Below, piece after piece: positions 24,582-38,500 of a stretch of DNA of 64,000 bases; position 1 is the first letter of the stretch; each line of letters starts with the position of its first letter. The stretch is taken from the NCBI GenBank assembly GCA_021613335.1, contig JAJTWR010000481.1, forward strand, positions 2,509,501 through 2,573,500, given 5' to 3'. The notes beneath the pieces were generated by a model that did not search any database, was not told the DNA's origin, and saw only the letters and a program-made list of their open reading frames with translations. The translations under genes were made by a program, and so were the position numbers. Source of the DNA: Whitmania pigra (Eukaryota > Annelida > Clitellata > Hirudinida > Haemopidae).

Positions 24582-24648
24582 TAAATCATTTCTTATTATG
24601 AAGGCATGTTAATGCGCTGATGATGAACACCTTTGTGTTTTTCCATTA

Positions 24649-24654
24649 AATAAA
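24649..24654 (+). terminator. Polyadenylation signal of the PRDM9-like gene
   Basis: AATAAA 68 bp after the stop codon and 110 bp before the next ATG. It supports independent termination before the zinc-finger ORF. Confidence 0.6.
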
Positions 24655-24764
24655 TAATTCATTTATACTCATTTTAAAATATTTATTTAGTTATTGTGTA
24701 TATCATCAAATTCAAAGCATCAGAGGAGCTTCTTTTGCTAAATATAGTTTAAATAATTGTAATA

Positions 24765-25259
24765 ATGGACTTTTCAGAAGTGGCATATAACCCGAAGACC
24801 AATGCTGACAACACCAAGAAACCGATGGTCGGCAGAAGTGCTCTGAAAGCTTTTAATTCGGAAAACAGTGGTTGCGGCATAAATTCTGGTACCGACACAT
24901 CTGGCGAAGTTGTTGCAGCTCGTGTCATCAAAGATTCTGCTACTTGCAGCTCAAAAGTTAACGCTTTAGAACGAGTTTCGTCAACTGGAAGACGTCACAA
25001 ATGTGAAGTTTGTGGTTCTACATTTACGCGGAGTGGTAGCTTGAAAAGACACATGAGAATCCACACGGGTGAGAAACCATACAAATGTGAAGTTTGCGGT
25101 TCTACATTTACGGAGAATGGTACCTTGAAAAGGCACATGAAAATCCACACGGGTGAAAAACCATACAAATGTGAAGTTTGTGGTTCTACATTTGCGGAGA
25201 ATGGTGGCTTGAAAAGGCACATGAGGGTTCATGTAAACCCTGTTACATCTCGTGCTTAA
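24765..25259 (+). CDS. Small C2H2 zinc-finger protein with three near-identical fingers
   Basis: A single-exon ORF of 164 codons follows the PRDM9-like stop by 183 bp on the same strand. Residues 1-75 are polar and unrecognised. From about residue 78 there are three C2H2 fingers, CEVCGSTF...LKRHMRIH type, with TGEKPYK linkers. Finger positions -1,2,3,6 read R,G,S,R; E,G,T,R; and E,G,G,R, so variation sits on the helix while the framework is constant. An in-frame TAA lies 15 bp upstream of the ATG, and AATAAA follows at 25293. By family it should bind about 9 bp of DNA. It could instead be the detached finger exon of the upstream gene: a TTTTCAG (exon from 24778) could act as acceptor, but I found no donor giving an open join. 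Confidence 0.8.
   Translation: MDFSEVAYNPKTNADNTKKPMVGRSALKAFNSENSGCGINSGTDTSGEVVAARVIKDSATCSSKVNALERVSSTGRRHKCEVCGSTFTRSGSLKRHMRIHTGEKPYKCEVCGSTFTENGTLKRHMKIHTGEKPYKCEVCGSTFAENGGLKRHMRVHVNPVTSRA
25002..25247 (+). repeat. 84-bp tandem repeat encoding the zinc fingers
   Basis: The codons TGTGAAGTTTG start at 25002, 25086 and 25170, an exact 84-bp period. Copies are nearly identical except at the helix codons and at the 3' end of copy three. The layout resembles the minisatellite-like finger arrays of PRDM9. Confidence 0.9.
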
Positions 25260-25292
25260 GTTGTTAATTTACTTCGAAATGAAAGTTTTGCA

Positions 25293-25298
25293 AATAAA
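25293..25298 (+). terminator. Polyadenylation signal of the zinc-finger gene
   Basis: AATAAA 33 bp after the zinc-finger stop codon. Confidence 0.55.
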
Positions 25299-25299
25299 T

Positions 25300-26699
25300 T
25301 CCAAGTTAAAATTGTTCTAATTTGTTCGGATGACTCAGAAATTGATTGATAATGATCGTACTCTTGTGATGGGGTTTGGTCGCTAAAGAGGCGGGCCTGA
25401 CATTTATACGAATGCTTCGTTTGGCGCTGTGAACATGGCGCTTTAAAAATTAACTATTATTATTATTATTGTTATTATTACCATCTGTTGGGAGGTTCTG
25501 ATCGTTTACTTTTTACGCAAAAGGTTTATTTTTCGTGATGCAAAATTGAGAAAATTAAATTAAGTAAATAGACCACTGGTCTACAACGTGAACATCCTGT
25601 CCCACTTGTCCCTCTCAGCTCAATAACCTCGTCGCGAAAGAATTCAGACTCAACATGGATGCTAACACTATTTAATTGTTCCTCATCGCTCAGTGAAACA
25701 CATTCATCTCTCACTTACCAAGAAGCACGGATTAACTCACATCACAAGGGCAGACCAAAAACTTCTAAAACAAGTACTCCACGTCACAAATTAATCAACT
25801 GCGATGATGGCAATAATAATAATAACAATATTAATAATAATGACAACAAATTAAAATGTGATTAATTATTTAGGTCAAATTAAATTAAACACTCCAAATA
25901 ACATATAAAATGCTTTTGGGTCAGCATTAATGGAAAACATTTACAAGGTTTGTTTGGAATATCCACAAATTGTCTACAACCAAAATTCTTTGAGCAGCAG
26001 CAAGTATTCTTTAAAAATGTAAAAGGATTGTGATCAACTCTTAAATATAGCTGCAAAACAATGCGTCCAATCAAATGAAAGAATATTAATTATCGTACTA
26101 ACAATTTATCGAAATATTAACGAATAAATGCAAATAAGAAAAGGCTCCCAAGTTTTCCAACAAAATTAGGTTCGTCAGATTAGCATAAAAAACAAAGCAG
26201 GTATGTGGATAATATTATAGGAACTTAATTTAATTCAAGGCTCACAAAGCATAAGGCAAACCCACAATTTGTTAGAAAGGACTTGTAATAATTGTGGTAA
26301 TTAAAAATCCAATACCAGGTCGAAATCTGTTTAAGACACCTTGAAACCTTGCAAATCCATTGGCAATTCCAGACTAGCATTAAAGCAGAGCGGAGTTTAT
26401 TGACAAGTGAAAACGGTCTTCAAAGCAATCGAGTTTCAGCACAGAGACTGTGAAGTCGTACGGAGTTTCAAGATGCTGTGACATTACAAAATTACTTTAA
26501 AATTCACATGATAGAGCTAATGGTACCAATATCACATTCTAATAAAAACCAATAAATTCCATAATGGATGGGCCTGGATCTTTAAAAACATTATAAAACC
26601 ACCACGTTGGAAATAAAAACACGTCTTCGGGCATCCACATGAAGGAACGATCCCCAGTGAAATTCAGTCATTTGAAATACTGACGAACGTGTTAACGCG
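25300..26699. other. Convergent intergenic region and NCoR 3' UTR
   Basis: No coding exon. TTTATT at 26396-26401 gives AATAAA on the minus strand about 300 bp beyond the NCoR stop and is the likely polyadenylation signal of that gene. Small AAT/AAC repeats occur near 25445 and 25815. Confidence 0.5.
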
Positions 26700-29600
26700 T
26701 CAATCGTGCTTGTCTTCAGTGTTCTTTTTATCTTCTTCCTCTTTTGGAAGGTCAATTCTCAGTCCGTCAGAAGAACTGGAACTGCACTTTTCCATTGACA
26801 ACCTTGGAGACCAGTAATTGGAAGAGGCAGGGTGACTGCTCGAGTCATTCCTGGCATCTTAAAGGTCAGACAAATTAGTTAATTAGAGTAAATAAATAAA
26901 TAAATAATTCATTCTTAACAGGATAACATTTGCTAGAGACCCTGAAAGCAACATGCCTCTCAATATCTGACATTTGTAAAAATTGATTTCAATGCAAAAA
27001 ATGGAATTTTATTTTTTTAATATTATCTACAGCACTTATAACGAGTATGGTAAAAGAAATGTAATGCAATTATGCTGATTACTATTAACAGAGCTCATGT
27101 ACTTCACTTAAGCAGATCAAGAAATCTTGCCAACATTGAATTACTTAAATTACTTGAATACCTTACATACCTTAATCATACCTTTAAAAATTTATTATTA
27201 AAAATTCTAATAATTCTATTTCTGAAATGACACTGAGGATCACAACAATTGATATTTTTGGAACAAGATGCAAATGAATTAAACAAGACAATGGTCAGTG
27301 CACTAATTACACATCATACATACAAGATGTTTTTAACAAAAATTGCTCAATGAAATACCAGCAGAGTTTTCATGAGGAGTGAGTGGTTTGGCCAATGGGG
27401 ATGGTTGGCTGCTAGTGGGAGGTGTCACGGAGGATGAGGAAGAGGACCCTGCAAACCAGAAAAATCAACATTAAACATACTAGTTGTGTACTAATGTTTT
27501 AAAATTCATTACAAGTTGCTTAATTAATTACTTAATGCAGCATCCTTGTGTTCCTGACTGGCCTCAGGCTTGTTCTCCTCTCTGATTGATCTTTCGTTCA
27601 CACGTCCTTCTGCCCTCTCGGCAACATCTTCCCTGGAACTTTTGCTTCCGGACTGCGAAATATTTTCGCTCGAAAGCTGACGTTGATTGAGGCTGTTCTC
27701 TGCTATTTTTTGTTCTTTCTACATTTAAAAACGTCGGAATCATGTTACGGTTTAATCGACAAAATCGCAAGCACAAGAAAAGACGTCGAATCTAACGTGC
27801 TGTCGGAGCATTTTCGCTTTCCAAGTCACGTGAGAAGAAGCAGGAGGGCTGTTCAAGCTCGAGGCAGTAGATGACCCGTAGTTGTCGGAGCAATTAGCGT
27901 CTTTACACGAAGCCCTTTCGAACGAATTCATGCCCGAGGGTTCGGACGGAGTGTCGGGCGAGACGTGCACCGAATTCCTGAGATCTGTTGAGGTTAACTT
28001 CGGCGGGTGATGGAACTGCTGAGATGGAGAATGTTTCATGGGCGGCATGTCATTTTCTGATCTGTGCTCCTTCAAGGTTGGCTGAACAGTGCCTTGTTTT
28101 GCTTCCATAGCACTGTAGCTCCTGTGTTGTGATGATTCAAAAGGGTACGTTTATTATATAGCATTAATGATAAATAAGTAAAATAGATTTTTCGCTACAC
28201 GTGAAACAATTGCTTCACCAATTCTCTTTGTACTTTGAAAGTTCAACCAACACGTGTTTCTGAGGCGACCAAGAATCTGCAACATTCCTCTCTGATCGCA
28301 CCTGTTGAACCCCGTGTTGCCAAACTTTGGGAGATACAATTCTCTGCGAGGTGGCAGCTTTATCCTCCGGCAGAACCTGACCGATGGGCATCCGCAGCGG
28401 CACCAACCCTCCTACCATCCCGGGGGCATAGAAAGGAAGGTAAGACTTGTCAAAGTCGAACGGTCTGACTGTAGCATAAGGGAATCTCGACAAAAGAGAG
28501 GAATCGATGGGGTCGAATTTTGTTGGCCGGTTATCAGACACCCTCATGTACTCCTTGATTGCTGACTGCACATCTGTTGTTTTTTGCAGGTTTTTTTAAA
28601 GGTCATGTTAATCAACTAATCGTTAATTGATGAATAATTAATTAGCTAGGAATAATAAATGAATTGTTAATCAACAAACAATTAACTGATTGATAATTAA
28701 TAAAAAATCAATTAATTACTAAGACCAATCAGTTTTGAACGACCTTCATTATGGACAGGCATGTCTTCCTGATTGCCAATGTCCTGAGCTATGATGGCTT
28801 CGATCCTGTCGCTGGCAGTTATGAATTTCTTCCCTCCTGAGGTTGGTCTGGGATTCGAGGTATGGGGCTCATGTCTAAGATATTGGGGCTGATTCAAATG
28901 ATCGTACGGTGTAAACTTCTTGGAAGGATTATTTTCTTTGACATGTTTGTTGGAGTGAGCAGTGTCATCGTCCTTAATGGGGCCCATTCTTTCGGGCATG
29001 ACTGGAAGTAAATGTAAGAAATGAGCACATTTCGACGCCCGTTTGCACGGATCCGTCGACTCACCTCGACTGTCCAAAGTGCCTCTCAACGAGTAATCAC
29101 TGATTGGAGGAGGAGGACCTTGATTGTATTTGTGAGACTTTTCATAAGCTTTAGAAACTGGTGCTGCATGCTGGGGATTTAATTGCATTCTGGAAAGCCT
29201 ATCGGGAGGTATTCCGTCGTCTCTCGGAGTAGCTAGGTGAGGCAATAAGTTGGAATTCGAAATTGAAGAGCCGGGCAATTTCAAGCCAGTCTCGTCCGTC
29301 TCGCTACGATTTATTTGGAGATAAATGATAGCTTCGATGAGGTTAGCAGCTGTCATTTGATTGGGAGGCTGAAATTCTTTCTTGACCAACTTCTGTTGAT
29401 CTTGCAATTTGTCAACATTCATATTGATCTGCTGATGGGATGATTTTGGTCTCTGTCCATCATTCATGTAATGCTGTGCCTCAAGGGGATAGTAATAATT
29501 GGCAAGCTGTGGGTTCCGGGAGTGCGTCCTTGATTCTACTGGCACGTGCTTCGGAACATCCTCTGGGCAGATGACTTTCTTGTGAGACAAAGAGTAATCA

Positions 29601-32600
29601 GCCTGATCCTGATAAATGTTCTTGGTCATGTTTTCAGGCATTGTCCTGGACTTCTTCTTGGCTGGCTCTTGATTTGAATGATTTTTATTGTGGAGTTGAA
29701 CCTCATGAGAGGCAGGAGACTGCCTTTGTTTCTTTTCCCCCAGTCTAGACTGGTAATATTGCAACTGAAGGTGATACGACTGGCTTTGTGGAGAAAAATG
29801 GGACTGCCCCATCTGGTGGGCTGTTAGGAAATCACCACGCAACACCTGGGCAGGAGAGGGATAATCCATGGCTGAGGGATGGCCGGGCAGTCCGCCCAAA
29901 GCGTAGCCCGAGGTCCTAACGGGAGCGGGCCAATCGTGAGGCACGTGCCTCTCGGAACCTTGTTGCTGCAATGCCTCGGACCTGCCCGAGGTCCCCTTGG
30001 TGATGGAACCTCTTCCGCTACCCATGTGAATCCCGGCCAATTGGGCTGCAGAGGGACCGACCTGATGGAGCAATCCGGAACCACCCTTCAGGTTAAGACC
30101 CTTGTGCAGCAACATTGGATCGCACCTCAGCACGTTGGCGGAGTACGACAGTTCCCTGGATGCGTTTTCTTTGTGGGCCCTTTTCTCTTTCTCATCGAGT
30201 CTCCCCCTCTCGGCTGCAACGGCTGCCAGTTCATACAATCGGTTGTTTTCCAGGTAATGCGTGGGGGGACCTCTCGACGAGGGCTTCTCATAAGATGCAT
30301 TCTTTATTTGCTGGAAATGTCAACATTTTAGACTCAACGAGCACTTCCGATTTTACATTTTACATCTCTCGAGAATTCTTTCTCTCGATAATTACAATAA
30401 AACGTATAAGCATTTAGAACCAAAAAATGTGGTCGCATCATATCAAGTAAACCGAATTAATATACTCGGAAGAATTAAAATGGAATGGACAAAATAGCCT
30501 TGAACAAAAAAACATCAACCACGACTGGGACCTCATCTACAAACCTGGTGGTGATGGCTATGTGCCGGAGGAGGGACAGCTTCGTGGTGCTTAACAGAGG
30601 GGTTTGGAAACAAGACGGAGAGTAAGAATTTGGCCTGTCATTCGACATCATCTTCACGGAGAGGTGCTGCTGAGACGGGTCGTTGTTTGAAGGGCCTGGA
30701 ACGGGCGGATGTCTCGGCGCCGGGAAATCCGCCGGAGGATCCATGGGATGGTTGTGCTGCTTTTGATAATGAAAGTGTTGCTGCAGCTGGTGCGAGGAAT
30801 GAATCTGGGGAGATGGCATGCGGTTGATAGGAGTTTCGCCCCTTGAAGGCCAGCTGCCGAGGGGGCTCGGGCAGCCGTTGAGGTCTCCTTCTGCTCTCAA
30901 GCTAGAATTCTGAAGATTCTTTTCTATGGCCGCATGGATTAAGTCCTTGATTCTGGCCGGAGATCTGTTTTTCCTCACCAGGCTGATCATTAGGTCGGTG
31001 TCCGCAGCTTCATGGTACGTCGCATCAAGTCGTCTGTCTTGAATTTCAGAGGGTGGGAGGGACCTTCTGTCTCTGTCGATGGATAGCAACGGCATTTTTG
31101 TGCGTTCAGTCATTCAAGCAAGCAATTAAATGTGTAGAAATGAGTTCTATTGCAATGGAGACATTATCAAAAATCTAACCTTTCCGTATTAGGTATGGCA
31201 TAAAATTGGGTATTTTCTTCAACAGAAGGTCTGTGGATGGTAGGTTTTGAGTTGTTTGTGTCCCAGCTCAACACAATGTCATCTGAGTACTTCTTGTTGT
31301 CCACAACATCTTTATGTCCATCGATGAGAAGCTTTGGTCGTTTGATCTATAAACAATTTATTTTATTTACCTAACAATTCGCCATTCACAAAGACGTCAG
31401 GACAGAATTAAAGAAGCAATTAAAAATACTTGGACGACCTCTTTGTTTTCCTCTGACGTCAAAGTCGGTCCCTCGTCTGCACTGAGAGTGGCGACACTGT
31501 CGCTGTCCTCCTTGTCGCTTATGTCCTCGACCCTCATGCTTGGAAAAGCGTACAAACTCGTATCTTTTTTGTCCAATGCTGGAGGAACTATCGCTACTTC
31601 TGCAGTTGTAGTCAGCAGAGTTAGAGCTGGCACTGGCTCAGAGCATGCAGGTTCTTGAGAAGATATCCTCTCCATGAAGACGGCATTGTTCGGAGCTTCT
31701 TCAGAGAAACATTTGCGGCCCCGTCAGTTAAAACATGCATTATAGGAGATTCAAATCTTAGACTACCATTATTTACAATACTTGGTAACAAAGAAAATGG
31801 ACTCACTAAAAGATTATAGAAATGAACTAGAAAGTTATTGAAACTTATTAATTTAAATACCTTCATGTTCTGCTGAATTCTCATTGGTGCATTTACCAGC
31901 CGCATCTTCTTGGATGTTCTGTTCAACCTAGATAGATACATGAAAACAAAGTTTTAGAACATGAAAAATTAGAAAAAGAAATCATAAATATAAAGAAAAA
32001 AAGGCTGGCAAAACATCCTGGAAATCATGATCAAGAAAGAAGCTTCAGCAATAAAAACCTTCTCCCCAAATTCCCAAATTTTTCGACCAAAAGAGAGACA
32101 GACCAACTCAAAGCCTATTTTTGATTTCAAAAGAACTGTTAAGCATCAAAGACAGAAAATGAGGAAATCAAGCTGCTTAAAATCAGGCAGAAGTTGAATT
32201 GGGGTGAGTTGAATTCAGACCCAATTAGGGAATCATTTACCCCGATAAAGATGTGATATTCCTTAGTAATTTAAAATTGCTAATTTAAAGTCAGAATTGA
32301 TTCCAATTATTGATTCTGCATAATTACGTACACACATTCATTCACAAAAAATGCTAAACTTTCAGATAAAGAAAGAGCTACATAATGGCCAAAAATAAAT
32401 GTTTACATGATGCTCTTCACGATAACATGCTCTTTGAAAAATAAAACATGCCAGGAGCAGACGTGAACCTACCAATAGATAAACAAAGAAAGTTGTGTGA
32501 AGGGCAGATTTTTAAATAAAAAACTCTTTGAAATTTGTGTTTATTGATTAATCATCATCATCATCACTCCTTTGCATTTAACCTGCAGTAAAAACAACAA

Positions 32601-34105
32601 AAACCACAACAGCAACAACAACAATAATAATAATAACAACAACAAAACTTAATGCGGAGAAGTTGACTTGCTGTTGCAAACAAGATGCAAACTGACACTC
32701 TGACCAACTCTGACACCAATTCACTCTCTTAGAAAAAAAAATGAACCAAAACAATATTTGATGTCAATTGATTTATTTTTTGATTTCTCCTTCAACATTA
32801 AACAGAGTCACAAAATTTATGCCATCCTTGTCTCATTCCAATTTCGAAGAAAATTGCCTCAACTAATCCTGTTGACATTCCGGCAAATTTCTCGTTCTAA
32901 ATTTAGCCAGAAATTCACACTTTGTTTATTTCAACCTTAACATTTGCCTGGTAAAACCAAGATAGGCAATGACAAGACACCCTCTCCACCAGAGAAAAAG
33001 TGCACATCACATTCAATCCACTGGTTAAAAATAGTAGCTACAGAGAATCACTACTATCAAACTGTTAAAACAAACAAAGCCTTATTAGTTATTTCTCTGG
33101 AATCTCTTGAAAAATAAACACAAATGCAAAGGAAAATCTGAGCTAATGAAAGTATTAGACCATTTATATTATATTTACGAATATCAAATTATGTATTGTT
33201 TAATATTGTGACACAACAACTTGTTTTGAATAAATTACAAAATACAAAATATACTCATGCGATGCATGCAGAAATTGTTTCTACAATACAAAGATTTCTG
33301 GTCACGTACTTCAGAAGATGCCCCCTTGCACTCAGAAGAAGGAACACCTGCAGGGGGACTTCTGCCCGCTTCTTCCTCCGGGGCATCCAAACTCGGCGAC
33401 TTCTTCGACTCCGCTGACTTGTCGCCTGCCACGTCCGGAAGCTTGCCAGGTTTGACCGTGCCGGCCACATCCGCTTCCTTCTTGGACTCGGCAGACTTCG
33501 GTCGTTCGACGGCGGACACGGAACTCGTGGAGATGGGAGCGCTCGAGAGATAGGCTATACTGTTTGAGGAAGGGTTGGAGACGACAGCAGGGGCGAAGGA
33601 GGACGTGGGGAGGAGAATTGTGCTCAGGTAGGAAAAACCAGGACCCACGTTGGCAGAAGATTCGGAGCAAGCACTGAAAAAACATTACAGATGTTATGAA
33701 ATCAGAGTGAAAATCAATTGAATCCTAAAAAGGATAAATCCACTTTACCTGTTCTCTCCCAACTTGCCCTCAGAATTCTGAACGTTTTGCTGTCAAAACA
33801 AAACCGTGTGAGTGAATGAAGCTCAAAACAAATTTTGGCATTTTAATAAAAAAAAAATTAAGGAAAAGATATAACATATAAAAAAAAATACGAAGCAAAA
33901 ACTGACAGCAGTCCTAAATTTCTTATCCCTTTTCTTCATTGCTTGGTATCTTCTGGCCATCTGCTTGTAGTTGGCAGCTTTCTTGGTCAGATAATAGAAA
34001 AGAACACAATCCTGGACCGTCTGATAAGTAATAAGAAATAAATTATGTTAAGTTGATATTGTTATTACAAGCAGACCAATTACATTATTCAAGATAATAA
34101 TAATA

Positions 34106-34155
<50 letters not shown>

Positions 34156-35500
34156 TCCTCAATAACAAGAGTAGTAACAACTTGTTGATGGCGTAATGTG
34201 GTTTAGAGTTAACAGAAATGAGAGAACATTGCTTCTCAAACAAACCAGCACCTAAACAAAATTCATCCACAGATAACATTCATTTTGGCACACAGCAAAT
34301 TGCAAGCAGTACATATTAAAATACAGCTAATTGTAAGCAATAATAATAATAATAATAAAATTAACAAATTGACATTGAAAATTCCATTGAAATCATTGAT
34401 ACTGATTGATACTTATTGACACAGTTCCTTGCAAAGCAGTAATTTCTCAGGACTAAAACAACTTTTATATTGTTATATCTAATAACTATTATCCCACAGC
34501 CATCATTATAATAATTAAACTATTAGTACCTAACACTATCATTATTGTCACCATCGCCTTCAGCTTTAAATTAGACAAAGAAAGTGTCTCTTGAAAGTAA
34601 TTGCACTATCTCACCTATTCCCAGAAAACACTTACGCTACAAAAACATGGAAAACAAAATACAAACAGAAACAAACAGAAAAAGCCGGACATTGGAAACA
34701 AGAACTGCAAACAAGGGAAGAGTGTCAAAGTATCAACACTGGAAGCACAAATGGAAAAAAAAGGCAGACATGAAAATAAAGATACCACTTCACCAACTTA
34801 TGCCTCTTGTAATATTTTATATTAATATATTTATAATAAATATATAAATAAATAATAATATTTCCTCATGACACTCACATAACACATGTTAATATATAGA
34901 TATAAATTAATAAATAAATTATAATAATGAGTGACAAAAATAGTATGACTAGTTGTTTTAATTTTTTCACAGCACATTCATCTAAGAATAGATTAATATT
35001 TTTTAAATTAACCATAGGAGAGGAATGTCATGAAATAAGCTACAAGTACAATTACAATTACAATTGCAATTACAAGTACAATTACAATTGCAACTACAAG
35101 TACAATTACAATTACAATTGCAACTACAAGTACAATTACAATTACAAGTACAAATGCAATTACTATGAGTCAAGAGCCCTCTTCAAAGGAGTAGAAGATA
35201 AATCTTTTTTTTTAATGCATTTTAAATGCATAACAAAGAATTACAAGCTCAGAAGATATTTGCTAGCTGAAGTTACTGCACTAAGCTATTGTAGAAGAGG
35301 TCATTGTCTAAGTTAATCAACATAATTAATGCTAACTAGGCCTTAATTAATAATAATAATAAATCAATCAATTATTATTAATAATAATTAATCAATCAAT
35401 TATTGTTATTAATATTATTAATCAATAATTATTATTACAGTTATTATCATCATCATCATCATCATAATCATCATCATTATTATTATTATTATTATTATTA

Positions 35501-35548
<48 letters not shown>

Positions 35549-38500
35549 GTCCTAATTATGGATCATTGTTAGGGCGTTTCAAATCCAGCAGAATTTATAG
35601 ATCTTGTCTAAAAATAAACAGTTGAGTAACCGTTACTAAAGGTTGAAACATACAAACACGTTAATCACCTCTCGTGTCTGTCTGTCTATCTCAAAAATAT
35701 TTTACTCTTAAATATTTGCATAGTGATAAATTTTTAATGGGAATGAAAACTTATTGAAAGCTTCCTTGGCAGACTGTCAGGCAGGTCTGTTGACGACGGC
35801 GGCGCTATAAAATTAATTTGTAGCCGTTGCTGCTTCTGACGATGATGATGATGATGATGATGACGCTACGACGTTATTGATGATAACAATGAGAAGGAAT
35901 GCCGACGGTTCAATAACGAGGTAAACAGTCAAACTGAAAGAACCGTACTGAGTTGAGTTATCTAGTTAAGTTACTATTGAGTTACTGAGAGTGCTTTAGT
36001 GCATCATTCTTCAGCGTTGCACGTCTGTCCGGTGCGTGTACTGTCGTATAATGGCACATTAATCGTATTCCAGGCCTTGTAGCAGGTGAATGTGCAGATG
36101 AGGCGCCGATAAGTTTCGATGAATCAGACCGAACTAGCAGCTTGTAAACAAAGCAGCATTTTCGAGGCCTTCTCGTTCGCTCCGCTCTCGCAACGTCCAA
36201 GTAAGCGAGACGCAGAAAGCTCCGATTGCTTTTAAAAGCGACGCAAGCGTTTTCAATTCATTTATCCAATTTGTCTCGGATGCAGATGCTGAGAACGAAC
36301 ATAACGAATAGAAAAAGAAAAAACAACAACAACAGCAACAATCATTCACCTTGTTCTCGAGGAAGGAGGCTATGATGCTGAACTTCTTAGGAAACTGTTG
36401 GTACTTCTCGGCAAAGATTTCCGACTCGGCAGTGGTCCAGAGTTTCTGTCGGAAGTCAAAACTCCTGATGAGTCTCGTCTCGTCGATGATCCTCAGCGAC
36501 CTCTGGCGACTGTCCAGCATCATCGGCGGCGTGACAGACAGACTGAGCATCCTTTTCTCTTTCACCTGACCAATTTTGAGCTATTTGAGTTGTTAATTAA
36601 TTCCAATTCCAATTACTAGGCTTGTCTCATTAATTTAACAATCAACAAAAATATCTGTAATATCAGTGACAAGAATGATGATGATGATGATAATAATGAT
36701 GAGGATAACAACAAGTACAATGAATAATATTAACAATATCATAGTTAATTATTATTATTATTATCGCTATAATTATTGCTCTAGTGAGACCAGTGCAAGA
36801 GATGGGGAAATCCCAGCTTAAAAAGAAGAATTTTTCATGAACCTCAAATGGATGCCTTCTATCAAAACAAATTCCAGAGCAGTAACCAAATGCTTAAAAA
36901 ACATGCTTTAAAAAAGTCTCATTAAGACACACTGGCAACACCTGCAGCTAAAACCATAGCCAATACAAACAAACAAAAATAACAGTTTCAACTACAAACA
37001 AACTATAAACTACCACAAAAACTACAACTACAGACAACAGCTTACAACCACAGCCACAACAAAAACTACAAATGCAAGTACACCACAGCCACGTTTTCAG
37101 AAGTTAGTTGCCAGATGCAAGAGAACGAGCAGATTTATTATTAGTATTATTATTATTATATATTTATTAAGATTACCTCCTGTTCGTGAAGCTCGTTAAC
37201 TATTTCTTCTATGCCAGCGTCACTCCTCGCATATCCAGCAGGTCTGTTGCCAGGAACTGAGAATCTTTTAATGTAAACAGAAACGAAACAGGGTTTTTAA
37301 AAAAAATGATAGTTGGTAAACAACCACAACAACCACTGAATTCAAACAAAATATTACCACTGATGTTACCACTTATTGACGAATTAAAAGAAAATTATAA
37401 CAAAGACAACAGTCGAGGAGTTCAAGATCAAAGTTCAAAGTTCAAGTTCTACCTCTGCAGTTTATCCTTGTCCTCCTTCTGCTTCTTGAGGTCAGGGAAG
37501 ACCTTCTCGAAAAACTCCCTGTATTTTGCATCTTTTTCTCTGGCAATAACAAAGGCAACTTAAATTTTTTTTGTGACATCAAGGAAAGCATGATCAGTTT
37601 CAATTTTACTTCAGTTGGTCACCGGTAAAATTACCATTTGTAGAATTAGAGGTTGTTTATAAATCATGTAATGGTAATTGCAAATCATGCAATGGTAATT
37701 GTAAATCATACAATGGTAATTGTAAATCATAGTTTTACAAATATTTTACTTTCTGCAAGAACTGTTTTCTCTTTTGTTGATTTTCTTCACCCACTCGTTG
37801 TACAGCTGGGTGTACCTCTCGCTGAGATAACGAATCTGGATATAAAAGAAACACCATCTTAACAACTCGAGGCCACTAAGTAGGATGAATGCTAAATGCT
37901 AACCCTAGTTCTTTTTTTAAAATAAAAACAGTTAACCTCATTTCAGGAGAGACGTTTGAAAATAATTTATGCAATAAAAAATACTTGAAAATAAAAATAA
38001 CTTTATAATCTAAAGATGGCTTCAATTAACATGAGAGGATAAAAAATCAATAACGCAAACCCTAATCTTTTCCGCCTGCTGCCTCTTGGCTATGTGAGCC
38101 ACGAGGAGCTTTTTGAACGCTTGGAATCTGGAAAAAAAAAATTTGAACAATGTACGGATGACTATGAAAATAAAGTCAAAATGTACTTAATAATAATCAT
38201 CATCATCATCATCGTCATCATCATCATCATCATCATCAGTCGTGCAGTCACAAACATATAAAAATAAAGATGATTTGTCTTGGAATTATAAATGATGCTA
38301 TTTATAACAGCAACCAGGACCTAAACAATAACACATAACTATGCAGGAGTATGTTTTCGACCCCACCACTTCTAGCACTTACTAATCATAACAGCAATAA
38401 ATTAAATTAATTAATCATTACAATAATAGTAACATTAATCATACATCAATAATGTTGTTATTAATCGTATCGTAATTATAATATATAGTTATATATAGTA

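Noticed and set aside
24540..24790. Direct splicing of the SET exon to the finger ORF
   Set aside because: The possible acceptor at 24778 needs a phase-1 donor; the GT sites I tried near the end of the SET exon generate a stop (T plus AA) or the wrong phase. Not excluded if an unseen exon exists.
36134..36349. Extension of the NCoR SANT1 ORF to 143 codons
   Set aside because: The frame runs past a GT donor at 36349 into an AAC-rich tract; the spliced continuation at 34020 matches the family (LENK then TVQDCVLFYY).
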